DNA of 11,420 nt from Gemmatimonadaceae bacterium (GTDB lineage: Bacteria; Gemmatimonadota; Gemmatimonadetes; Gemmatimonadales; Gemmatimonadaceae). The stretch covers positions 1 to 11,420 of the forward strand of contig JABFXM010000544.1 of assembly GCA_013361745.1 (NCBI GenBank), given 5' to 3'. The translations under genes and the position numbers were made by a program. Within the stretch, counting starts at the first letter, position 1. The number at the start of each line of letters is the position of its first letter. Of the stretch, positions 1 to 6,222 are shown piece by piece. The notes under the pieces were generated by a model that was given only the letters and a program-made list of their open reading frames with translations, did not search any database and was not told the DNA's origin.

Positions 1-718
1 GGTGCCGAAGTTCGGTGTCGTGCTTCCCGGCGGCCAGCTCCCGGCCGTCGGCTTCCCCGCCATTTGCAAGCCCGCCGCGGAGGACGCGTCGATCGGCGTC
101 GAGCAGCGCTCGGTCGTGCGTAACGTGCGCTCCCTCGCCGACCGCGTCGAGGCGATGCACGCGCGCTGGGAGGAGATCCTCGTCCAGCGCTTCGTCGATG
201 GACGCGAGGTCAACGTCGGCATCCTCGGCGAGACCGCGCTCCCCGTGGCGGAGATCGACTTCGGGCAGATGCCGAAGGGGATGTGGAAGATCGTCTCCTA
301 CCAGTCGAAGTGGCTCACCGGCTCCGAGGAGGACCTCGGCTCCGTGCCGCGCTGCCCCGCCGATCTGTCGCCCGAGCTCACGCTGGAGCTGAAGCGCATC
401 GCGCTCACCGCGTGGCGTGCCGTCGGCGGTCATGGCTACGGGCGCGTCGACTTCCGCGTCGACGCGAGCGGGAAGCCCTGGCTCCTCGAGGTCAACGCAA
501 ATCCCGATCTCGCGCCCGACGCCGGACTCGCGCGGATGGCGCGCGTCGCGGGGCTAGACTACGCGGGGCTCGTTCACGCGATCTGCGAGCACGCCCTCGG
601 CCGCGCGCATCGCATGCCGTCGACGGCGGAGCGGTGGACGCTCGCGCAGCAGCTCTCGGGGGTCGCCACGGGCGCGGATCCCGCGGCGCTCGACCTCTTC
701 GCCGTGGGGCAGCGTTAG
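1..718 (+). CDS. D-Ala-D-Ala ligase-like ATP-grasp enzyme, 3' part
   Basis: The gene enters from the left edge in the frame whose first full codon is at base 2; the GTG there is probably internal, because the homologous region of Ddl-like proteins lies mid-protein. About 238 residues are visible: the ATP-grasp central and C-terminal parts. The nucleotide-binding lysine sits in ICKPAAEDASIGV (about residue 23), followed by VQRFVDGREVNVGIL (about 62-75). The Mg ligands read as D150 in YGRVDF, then E163 and N165 in EVNANPDLAP. Their spacing of 13 and 2 matches D257/E270/N272 of E. coli DdlB. The family joins a carboxylate to an amine through an acyl-phosphate. The usual NTxPG(MT) after the last Mg ligand reads NANPDLAPD here, so the substrate is probably not D-alanine. 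It ends with TAG, and the next gene starts on the next base, so translation is likely coupled. The ATP-grasp call is firm; the substrate is unknown. Confidence 0.88.
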   Translation, partial: VPKFGVVLPGGQLPAVGFPAICKPAAEDASIGVEQRSVVRNVRSLADRVEAMHARWEEILVQRFVDGREVNVGILGETALPVAEIDFGQMPKGMWKIVSYQSKWLTGSEEDLGSVPRCPADLSPELTLELKRIALTAWRAVGGHGYGRVDFRVDASGKPWLLEVNANPDLAPDAGLARMARVAGLDYAGLVHAICEHALGRAHRMPSTAERWTLAQQLSGVATGADPAALDLFAVGQR

Positions 719-1309
719 GTGGGATTCGCTCCCGCTGCGCAGCCCCGGATCGGCGAGCTCGATGCGGCGCATCGAGACCGGATCGCGGAGATCCTCTCCG
801 CCACGCGCTTCTTCAACGAGGAAGAGATCGACGTCGCGCTCGAGCTCTTCGACGATGCCTTTCCGCGCGGCGGCACCGCACGATCGCACGATCGCAGGAC
901 CGTACCCGACGCTCCCCCCACCGGCTCCTCCTACGCCTTCCTCGGCGCCGTCACCCCGGAAGACCAGCTGGTGGGATATGCCTGCTTCGGCCCGACGCCG
1001 GAGACCGACCGCACGTACGATCTGTACTGGATCGCGGTCGATCCCCTCGCGCAGGGCACGGGCGGCGGAACCCGACTCCTCACCGAGGTCGAACGAAGGC
1101 TGCAGGGACTGAACGCACGCATGCTGGTCGTGGAAACATCGTCCCGATCCGAGTACGCCCCCACCCGCGCCTTCTACGCGCGGCGTGGCTACGTCGAAGC
1201 CGTGCGCGTGCCCGACTTCTACGCCCCGGGCGACGACCGGATCATCTTCACCAAACGGTTCCAGGGTTCATCCAACTCGCCCGCGGGGCGGGGAGCGGTG
1301 CAGCAATGA
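719..1309 (+). CDS. GNAT-family N-acetyltransferase
   Basis: This is a 196-aa cytosolic protein. The GTG start is directly adjacent to the TAG of the ATP-grasp gene, with only a weak purine-rich stretch before it, consistent with translational coupling. The GNAT core is clear: a beta-4 strand YDLYWIAVDP (about 100-109), then the acetyl-CoA pyrophosphate-binding motif A loop Q112-G-T-G-G-G117 and helix. The C-terminal half contains ETSSRSEYAPTRAFYARRGY (139-158) and a PDFYAPGDD segment. GNAT enzymes move an acetyl group from acetyl-CoA to an amine. Being sandwiched between a ligase and a lysine 2,3-aminomutase suggests an amino-acid substrate such as beta-lysine or a ligated product. It is shorter than the roughly 270-aa beta-lysine acetyltransferase AblB of methanogens and bacilli, so orthology to AblB is not claimed. 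Its last codons overlap the start of kamA (ATGA). Confidence 0.88.
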   Translation: MGFAPAAQPRIGELDAAHRDRIAEILSATRFFNEEEIDVALELFDDAFPRGGTARSHDRRTVPDAPPTGSSYAFLGAVTPEDQLVGYACFGPTPETDRTYDLYWIAVDPLAQGTGGGTRLLTEVERRLQGLNARMLVVETSSRSEYAPTRAFYARRGYVEAVRVPDFYAPGDDRIIFTKRFQGSSNSPAGRGAVQQ

Positions 1310-2469
1310 GTGACTGGCAGAAGATCCTGCGCGACGGAAGCATCGACACCCTCGAGAAGCTCGCCGACAAGTTCGGCCGCGACGTCATCGACGTCGAGGC
1401 GCTGAAGCCGGCGTTCGACAACTTCCAGATGCGCATCACGCCCGCGGCCCTGAATCAGATCAGGGAAGTCGGCGACCCGATGTGGAACCAGTACGTCCCC
1501 ACCGTGCAGGAGCTCGACGTCGTCGACGGCGTCATCGACTCTCTCGACGAGGACGCCGACTCGCCGGTGCCGAACATCACGCACCGCTATCCTGATCGCG
1601 TGCTGTTCCTCGTCAGCCCGGTCTGCGCGAGCTACTGCCGCTTCTGCACGCGGCGCCGCAAGGTCGGCGACCCGGAGAAGATCCCGCTCAACCAGTACGA
1701 CTCGGCCTTCGAGTACATCCGGCAGCATCCCGAGGTGCGCGACGTGATCCTCTCCGGCGGCGACCCGATGATGCTCAGCGATCGCCGCATCGAGTACATC
1801 CTCCAGAACCTGCGCGCGATCCCGCACGTCGAGATCATCCGGCTGGGCAGCCGCATCACCTCGCACCTCCCGGAGCGCATCACGCCCGAGTTCTGCGACA
1901 TGGTGCAGAAGTACCATCCGATCTACATGAACACGCACTTCAACCACCCGAGCGAGCTGACGGAGGCGTCGCGGGCCGCCCTCGACCGGCTCTCGCGCGC
2001 CGGCGTCGTGCTCGGCTGCCAGACGGTGCTCCTGAAGGGCGTGAACGACAGTCCGGAAGTGATGATGAAGCTGATGCACGAGCTGCTGAAGGCGCGCGTG
2101 CGACCGTACTACATCTACATGGCCGACCAGGTCGCCGGTGGTGAGCACTTCCGGACGCAGGTGCAGAAGGGGCTCGAGATCGTGAAGGCGCTGCGCGGCT
2201 GGACGTCGGGCCTCGCCGTCCCGCACTTCGTGATCGACGCGCCAGGCGGCGGCGGCAAGGTGCCGCTCCTCCCGGAATACGTCGAAGAGATCACCGACGA
2301 CGAGGTGATCTTCCGCAACTACGAGGGGAAGCGCTTCACCTACAAGCAGCCGAAGACCGCGTCCCCCGCCTGCCCCACCGAGCCCGCCGCCGAACCGGAC
2401 ATCGTCCCCATCGAGATCGCAGCGAGCAAGGGACGGGCGACGAGGAAGCGGAAATCCGCGAACGGGTGA
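1306..2469 (+). CDS. kamA: lysine 2,3-aminomutase (radical SAM, PLP-dependent)
   Basis: The 387-aa protein starts at the ATG that overlaps the GNAT stop as ATGA. The frame is open far upstream, but that part is antisense-like GC-rich noise. The family uses a 4Fe-4S cluster, SAM and PLP to move the alpha-amino group of lysine to the beta carbon. Visible hallmarks are the CxxxCxxC cluster motif at C107, C111 and C114, SGGDP at 150-154, and the PLP-binding DAPGGGGK at 311-318 with K318. D274 (YYIYMAD) and D311 are spaced 37 apart and sit 44 and 7 residues before K318. This equals D293/D330/K337 of the Clostridium subterminale enzyme, where the aspartates hold the lysine epsilon-amine; glutamate mutases differ there. 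The last 38 residues are a Pro/Ala-rich then basic tail with one Cys (C356), unlike the zinc-binding cysteine tail reported for the clostridial enzyme. EpmB-type function on EF-P is an alternative, but no EF-P gene is in view. Confidence 0.93.
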   Translation: MSDWQKILRDGSIDTLEKLADKFGRDVIDVEALKPAFDNFQMRITPAALNQIREVGDPMWNQYVPTVQELDVVDGVIDSLDEDADSPVPNITHRYPDRVLFLVSPVCASYCRFCTRRRKVGDPEKIPLNQYDSAFEYIRQHPEVRDVILSGGDPMMLSDRRIEYILQNLRAIPHVEIIRLGSRITSHLPERITPEFCDMVQKYHPIYMNTHFNHPSELTEASRAALDRLSRAGVVLGCQTVLLKGVNDSPEVMMKLMHELLKARVRPYYIYMADQVAGGEHFRTQVQKGLEIVKALRGWTSGLAVPHFVIDAPGGGGKVPLLPEYVEEITDDEVIFRNYEGKRFTYKQPKTASPACPTEPAAEPDIVPIEIAASKGRATRKRKSANG

Positions 2470-2485
2470 GCGGCGCGCGACGCGC

Positions 2486-2569
2486 GCCGTGCGCAGAGTC
2501 CGACGCGAGCTTCCGGATCTCTCCCTTGTGCGGGGAGATCGGGAGGCGGGGAGGACTGCTCGGGGAGGA
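2486..2569 (+). repeat. left arm of a long imperfect inverted repeat
   Basis: This 84-bp stretch starts 17 bp after the kamA stop. Reverse-complementing bases 2723-2806 and laying them over it without gaps gives 62 matches in 84 by hand count (about 74%). Matches cluster in GCCGTGCGC, GGATCTCT, GCGGGGAGA and GCTCGGGGAG. The arm contains its own small hairpin: GATCTCTCCC (2516-2525) pairs with GGGGAGATC (2532-2540) with one bulge. With no T-run after it, it is at best a weak terminator for kamA. Confidence 0.75.
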
Positions 2570-2574
2570 CTGCA
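2547..2574 (+). repeat. two-copy 14-bp tandem repeat
   Basis: CGGGGAGGACTGCT (2547-2560) is followed at once by CGGGGAGGACTGCA (2561-2574). They differ only in the last base. The repeat sits at the inner end of the left foldback arm; the right arm carries a single diverged counterpart. It looks like a small local duplication inside the element. Confidence 0.7.
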
Positions 2575-2618
2575 ATCGTTCGTGAGTTCAAACCGTTCCT
2601 GCAGCTCACGATGATGTA

Positions 2619-2659
2619 AGGGGTGCGCATGGCGAGATCGTCTCGCCATGCGCACCCCT
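2619..2659. repeat. perfect palindrome, 19-bp stem, 3-nt loop
   Basis: AGGGGTGCGCATGGCGAGA (2619-2637) and TCTCGCCATGCGCACCCCT (2641-2659) are exact reverse complements around the loop TCG. It lies between the converging kamA and EF-G-like genes, almost at the centre of the two long foldback arms. Neither side has a T-run, so it is not a textbook intrinsic terminator. A very stable RNA hairpin here could still stop or protect transcripts from both sides. It could equally be a dispersed palindromic element; copies elsewhere in the genome would tell. Confidence 0.85.
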
Positions 2660-2722
2660 GAATCGTTTCGAAGCCTTACGTGCGATGACGGAGCCTCGAG
2701 GGGCGCCAAGGGAACGGAAGCA

Positions 2723-2806
2723 AACTCCCCGAGCCGTTCTCCCAACCTCGCGGTCTCCCCGCGAACGTCAGAGATCCCGGATCCCACGCCTGATTCGGCG
2801 CACGGC
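2723..2806 (-). repeat. right arm of the long imperfect inverted repeat
   Basis: This is the partner of bases 2486-2569 in inverted orientation (62 of 84 ungapped matches by hand count). It lies just downstream of the EF-G-like gene. The gene-free stretch 2470-2840 therefore consists of the two arms, the central palindrome, about 110 bp of unremarkable sequence between them, and short flanks. Near the EF-G-like stop, AGCCTG (2823-2828) pairs with CAGGCT (2837-2842), a short stem that overlaps the stop codon. Confidence 0.75.
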
Positions 2807-2840
2807 GCACGAGGTCGAGCGCAGCCTGCCGCTCGTCAGG

Positions 2841-4925
2841 CTACACTGTCGTCTCCTTCTCCTCCACGTGCTGCGCGATCACGCGCTGCGCGACCTCGCC
2901 CGGTACCTCTTCGTACTGCTTGAAGCGACGGGTGAACTTCGCGCGGCCGTGCGTCAGTGACTGGAGCTGCGTCGCGTAGAGGTGGATCTCCGATTCCGGC
3001 ACCGTCGCCCGCACGCGCGTGCGTCGCGCGCCCGCCGGCTCGGTGCCGAGCACCTGGCCGCGCCGCGACGAGAGATCGCCGAGCACGTCGCCGAGATAAT
3101 CGTCCGGCGTCTCGATCTCCAGCTCGTCGAGCGGTTCGAGCAGCACCGGCTTGCACTTCTTCGCGACCTCCTTGAAGGCGAGGATCCCCGCCATCTTGAA
3201 CGACATCTCGTTCGAGTCGACCGAGTGGTACGAGCCGTCGAACAGCTCGACCCTGAAGTCCACCATCGGATACCCGGCGAGGACGCCGCGCGTCGCCGCC
3301 TCGTTGATCCCCTTCTCCACCGCGGGAATGAACTTGCTCGGGATGACGCCGCCGGTGATGCGATCCTCGAAGACGACGCCGTCGCCGCGTTGCGCGGGAG
3401 CGATGCGCACCCAGCAGTCGCCGAACTGGCCGCGGCCGCCCGTCTGCTTCTTGTGGCGGCCCTGCCCCTCGGCGCGGGCGCGGATCGTCTCGCGATAGGC
3501 GATCTTCGGTGCGCTCAGCGTCGCGACGACGCCGGCCTTCCGCTTCAGCTTCGCGAGCGCGACGTCGAGATGCCGCTCTCCGAGCCCGCTCACGAGCGTC
3601 TCGTGCGTCTCGGGGTTGTAGTGCAGCTCGAGCGTCGGGTCCTCGTCGTGCAGCCGGTGCAGCCCGGCCTGCAGCTTCTCGTCGTCCGTGCGCGACGCCG
3701 CCTGCACGGCGAAGGTGACGAGCGGCTCGGGCAGCCGCATCGAAGGGAGCCGCACCGGATGCTCGCGCGTCGAGAGCGTGTCGCCCGTGTGCGTGTTGCG
3801 CAGCTTGGCGACGCAGCCGATGTCGCCCGCGTGCAGCTTCGGGACCTCGACGCGCTCACGCCCCTGCGCGATGGAGAGATGCCCGAGCTTCTCCACTGCG
3901 GCGCGTGACGCGTTGAACACCTCGCTTCCGTTCTCCACCGCGCCGGCGAGGATGCGGAAGAAGGAGATGTCGCCGACGTGCGGCTCGGAGAGCGTCTTGA
4001 ACACCTGCGCGACGAAGGGCGAGGAGTCCTCGGGGTGGATCTCCACCTCGCGCTCCCCTTCGGCGCCGTGGAAGCCGTGCAGCTCCTCCATCTCGTAGGC
4101 GGAGGGCATCAGCTCGACGAGGCGCGTGAGCACCGTCTCGGTGCCGAAGTCACGGTCAGCGGCACAGCAGAAGAGAGGGAAGAGCTGGCCCTTCTTCATC
4201 CCCTCCTTCATCGCGGCCACTTCCTCGTCACGCGTGATCTCGCCTCCGTCGAGGTAGCGCTCGAGCAGGGAATCGTCGGTCGAGGCGATCGTCTCGAGCA
4301 TCTCCTTGTGGTAGCGCTCGAAGCGGTCGCGCTCCTCGGCGGGGATGTCGATGTCGCCGCTCTTGGCGCCGTAGAGACAGGCGCGCTTGGTGAAGAGGTT
4401 GATCGCGCCGCGGAAAGCGGCACCCTCGCCCAGCGGAATCTCGACCGGGATCACGTTCGGCGTGAGCGTGTCGCGAATCGCCGCGTAGGCCTTGTCGAAG
4501 CTCGCGTGCTCCTTGTCCATCATCGTGACGACGAAGAGCACCGGATCGCGCCGCTCGATCGCTTCGTGGAACATGCGCTCGGTGCCGACCTCCACTCCCG
4601 CGGTCGCGCTCACCGCGACGAGCGCGCCGTCCGCCGCGGCGAGACCGGCGATCGCGTCGCCGGCGAAGTCGGCGTAGCCTGGGGCATCGAGCAGGTTCAG
4701 CTTCGTGTCCATCCACTCGGCGATCGCGCACCCGACGTTGATCGAGTACCCCCGCTCGATCTCCTCCGGGGTCGCGTCCGTGAGCGCCGTGCCCTCCTTC
4801 ACCGACCCTCGTCGGCGACTGGACCCGGAAATGAACGCGAGCGAGTCGACCAGTGTGGTCTTCCCGCTCGCGCCATGTCCCACGACCGCGACATTGCGGA
4901 TCGCCCGCGCATCATACTCCCGCAT
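2841..4925 (-). CDS. EF-G-like translational GTPase (FusA2-type paralogue)
   Basis: The 694-aa length and five-domain layout follow EF-G: G domain with G' insert (1-300), domain II (about 302-390), III (about 399-475), IV (about 476-594, with KKQTGGRGQFGD and GSYHSVDSNEMSFK) and V (about 595-690). G1 is GHGASGKT (16-23). Switch I has RGYSI where EF-G has RGITI, G3 is DAPGY (80-84) where EF-G has DTPGH, and G5 is CCAA near 253-256. The tyrosine for the catalytic histidine is also a feature I recall of the EF-G-like (FusA2) branch, so this is probably not the cell's main translocase. Oddest is G4: T134-M-M-D137 in place of NKxD, losing Asn and Lys but keeping the guanine-reading Asp. The ATG has a full Shine-Dalgarno sequence before it. 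It is downstream of, and likely co-transcribed with, the 87-aa gene 27 bp away. Its cellular role is unknown. Confidence 0.92.
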   Translation of the reverse strand: MREYDARAIRNVAVVGHGASGKTTLVDSLAFISGSSRRRGSVKEGTALTDATPEEIERGYSINVGCAIAEWMDTKLNLLDAPGYADFAGDAIAGLAAADGALVAVSATAGVEVGTERMFHEAIERRDPVLFVVTMMDKEHASFDKAYAAIRDTLTPNVIPVEIPLGEGAAFRGAINLFTKRACLYGAKSGDIDIPAEERDRFERYHKEMLETIASTDDSLLERYLDGGEITRDEEVAAMKEGMKKGQLFPLFCCAADRDFGTETVLTRLVELMPSAYEMEELHGFHGAEGEREVEIHPEDSSPFVAQVFKTLSEPHVGDISFFRILAGAVENGSEVFNASRAAVEKLGHLSIAQGRERVEVPKLHAGDIGCVAKLRNTHTGDTLSTREHPVRLPSMRLPEPLVTFAVQAASRTDDEKLQAGLHRLHDEDPTLELHYNPETHETLVSGLGERHLDVALAKLKRKAGVVATLSAPKIAYRETIRARAEGQGRHKKQTGGRGQFGDCWVRIAPAQRGDGVVFEDRITGGVIPSKFIPAVEKGINEAATRGVLAGYPMVDFRVELFDGSYHSVDSNEMSFKMAGILAFKEVAKKCKPVLLEPLDELEIETPDDYLGDVLGDLSSRRGQVLGTEPAGARRTRVRATVPESEIHLYATQLQSLTHGRAKFTRRFKQYEEVPGEVAQRVIAQHVEEKETTV

Positions 4926-4931
4926 GGGTCC

Positions 4932-4940
4932 AACCTCCTT
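4932..4940 (-). promoter_or_regulatory. strong ribosome binding site of the EF-G-like gene
   Basis: On the minus strand AAGGAGGTT precedes the ATG at 4925, with 8 nt between GGAGG and the start codon. It fixes this start and suggests efficient translation, stronger than the signals of the plus-strand operon. Confidence 0.85.
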
Positions 4941-4952
4941 GGCTCGATCGGG

Positions 4953-5216
4953 TCAGGTGAGACGTCCGATCCGAGGGGCCGCGCGGAGCCAGGCGCGCAG
5001 CGTCTCGTCGCTCACATCGGCGAGTTCGTGGTCGCGACCGATCTCGATCGCGCGCACCGTCTGCCGTGAGTCGCTGATGCACGAGAAAACGACCGCCTCC
5101 GCGGCGCCACGCTCCTGTTGCAGGCGCGCGGCGCTCCAGAGGCGGCCGTCCTCGGCGGTGAAGATTCGCTCGCTCCCTCCGGGGTCGCGAGTCGTACGTA
5201 CTGCGCTTTGGGGCAT
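4953..5216 (-). CDS. uncharacterised 87-aa protein upstream of the EF-G paralogue
   Basis: I do not recognise the function. The ATG at 5216 has AGGGAGG on the minus strand with GGAGG 7 nt from the start, so it is very probably translated. The protein is soluble, with no signal peptide or membrane segment. After a polar N-terminus, residues about 17-45 look like beta strands (RIFTAEDGRLW, EAVVFSC). A helix-like end follows, with SDETLRAWLRAAPRIGRL. I have an impression, not checkable here, that small proteins with this F..DGR.W start and LR.WL..AP end recur in Gemmatimonadota-like genomes. It ends 27 bp before the EF-G-like start, so the two are likely one transcript. Confidence 0.78.
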   Translation of the reverse strand: MPQSAVRTTRDPGGSERIFTAEDGRLWSAARLQQERGAAEAVVFSCISDSRQTVRAIEIGRDHELADVSDETLRAWLRAAPRIGRLT

Positions 5217-5348
5217 TCACGATCCTCCCTGACCTTACCCTGTCGCCGATCCGGCGATGAGTCAAGCAGGCGGAGCCCTACGCGAGCGTACGGGTGTCGC
5301 GAAACGGATGTGGCGATCGGACACGGGAGCTCCTGCGCCGGCAAAAGC

Positions 5349-5382
5349 AAACGCGGTCGAGATGAGAATCTCGACCGCGTTT
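5349..5382 (-). terminator. intrinsic terminator after the 5463-6002 gene
   Basis: AAACGCGGTCGAGAT (5349-5363) and ATCTCGACCGCGTTT (5368-5382) form a perfect 15-bp stem with loop GAGA. Read on the minus strand, the stem ends in TTT followed by GCTTTTGC, a good U-rich tail. It lies 80 bp past the stop of the minus-strand gene at 5463. Read on the plus strand, the tail beyond the stem is not T-rich. Confidence 0.88.
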
Positions 5383-5462
5383 CGTCGTGCTGCAGCGGCG
5401 TCTTGCCTTTCATGGCCCGGTGCCGCCGGCCATTCCGTACTCTGACGAATGAACGATTCGAT

Positions 5463-6002
5463 TCAGTCTCCCTCGTACTCGAAGGTCAGACCATCGGCTT
5501 CGCGAACGGTGTCCAGCATGTTCTCGATGCGCGCCTTCGCGCCGGCCGTCATCTCGAGCACTGGGCCGAGCGAGACCGTGATCGCGCGCCGCGCGCCTTC
5601 GGGCCAATCGGGCATGCTCAATCCGGCGGCGAGTCGGCGGATCAGCTGTCCGCATTCGGACAGAAGCCGGCCAGCCGTCGCGTGCAGAATCTCGAGCGGA
5701 ATGTCGAGGTCCTGGGTCATCAGCTGACCAGTGGCACCATCACGCCATGCCGCGTCACCGATCGCGCCACGCTCCGCCCACACGCCGAGATGACGGATCG
5801 CGTCGGAGCGATCGTCTCCCGACCGATGGCTCTCGACGGCCGCCGCCAACGCCAGCGCAAGAGACTCCGGGCTCGGGGCGCTGTAGAGCGTCACGACGTC
5901 GCGCGATGGACGATCGGCGTCCAGCGGCGAAGGCACGGAATTCACATGCGCGAGCACGGGCGAGTGGTCGGACCCATCCTCCAACATCACGAGGACGTCC
6001 AT
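5463..6002 (-). CDS. uncharacterised soluble protein
   Basis: I do not recognise this protein (179 aa from the chosen start). An upstream in-frame ATG at 6047 would give 194 aa, preceded by GGAGG only 4 nt away. The ATG at 6002 has AAGGAGG 5 nt away, and the extra 15 residues would mostly be the translation of that ribosome binding region (the LKEGG part), so the shorter form is preferred. There is no signal peptide or membrane span. Visible are a strand-like start MDVLVMLEDGSDHSP, an Ala/Leu-rich helix (ESLALALAAAVESHR), a middle helix with RLLSECGQLIRRLAAGLSM, and an acidic end FEYEGD. The protein appears acidic overall. It is followed by its own terminator and preceded by a gap of at least 175 bp, so it may be monocistronic. 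Confidence 0.72.
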   Translation of the reverse strand: MDVLVMLEDGSDHSPVLAHVNSVPSPLDADRPSRDVVTLYSAPSPESLALALAAAVESHRSGDDRSDAIRHLGVWAERGAIGDAAWRDGATGQLMTQDLDIPLEILHATAGRLLSECGQLIRRLAAGLSMPDWPEGARRAITVSLGPVLEMTAGAKARIENMLDTVREADGLTFEYEGD

Positions 6003-6062
6003 CCCTCCCTCCTTGAGCGGTGCCCGCTCTCCCCCTGTGACTTGCATCTCCCCTCCGGTTCA

Positions 6063-6078
6063 CGCGTTCTGCAACGCG
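6063..6078. promoter_or_regulatory. 16-bp palindrome upstream of the 5463-6002 gene
   Basis: CGCGTT (6063-6068) and AACGCG (6073-6078) are perfect 6-bp arms around CTGC. They lie just upstream of both candidate starts of the minus-strand gene. Position and symmetry would suit an operator or a 5' UTR hairpin. No promoter hexamers are clear around it, so this is only a candidate. Confidence 0.3.
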
Positions 6079-6222
6079 CTGGCTGCCCCCTGCGGACAGC
6101 GCTCGGGGTCTTTCAGGGTACGTCGTCTCGAACCCGCGCCTGGAATCGTTGTTCCCGATTCGACCGACGTTTCTCGGTCGGCGTCCCGCGGCGGTGAACG
6201 ATTTTCGAACGCCGCCGACCCC

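Noticed and set aside
283..1305. Open frame upstream of the kamA ATG, which would make a 728-aa fusion
   Set aside because: The upstream part is Arg/Ala-rich, lies over two well-supported genes in other frames, and KamA proteins start near the ATG at 1306.
1306..2469. KamA as EpmB (EF-P lysylation partner)
   Set aside because: No EF-P or EpmA gene is visible, and the operon partners point to metabolism; it cannot be fully excluded without the rest of the genome.
1219..2787. Long minus-strand frame (522 codons) opposite kamA
   Set aside because: It is antisense to a clear enzyme, with composition typical of GC-rich shadow frames, and shows no recognisable domain.
2982..5069. Plus-strand frames opposite the EF-G-like gene
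   Set aside because: They mirror the codons of the GTPase (Arg/Ala/Leu/His-rich) and have no supported start or domain.
5232..5265. Sigma-70-like promoter for the 87-aa gene (TTGACT 5260-5265, TAAGGT 5232-5237, minus strand)
   Set aside because: The spacing is 22 bp, and the start of transcription would fall inside the ribosome binding site. The 15-bp palindrome at 5243-5257 (TCGCCG/CGGCGA) between them may still be a binding site but has no support.
6161..6180. Hairpin CGACCGA/TCGGTCG as terminator of the membrane protein gene
   Set aside because: The stem is only 7 bp and no T-run follows on the minus strand.
5118..6197. Plus-strand frame of 359 codons
   Set aside because: It crosses the 5349-5382 terminator and runs antisense to the genes with good RBSs; no motif is seen.
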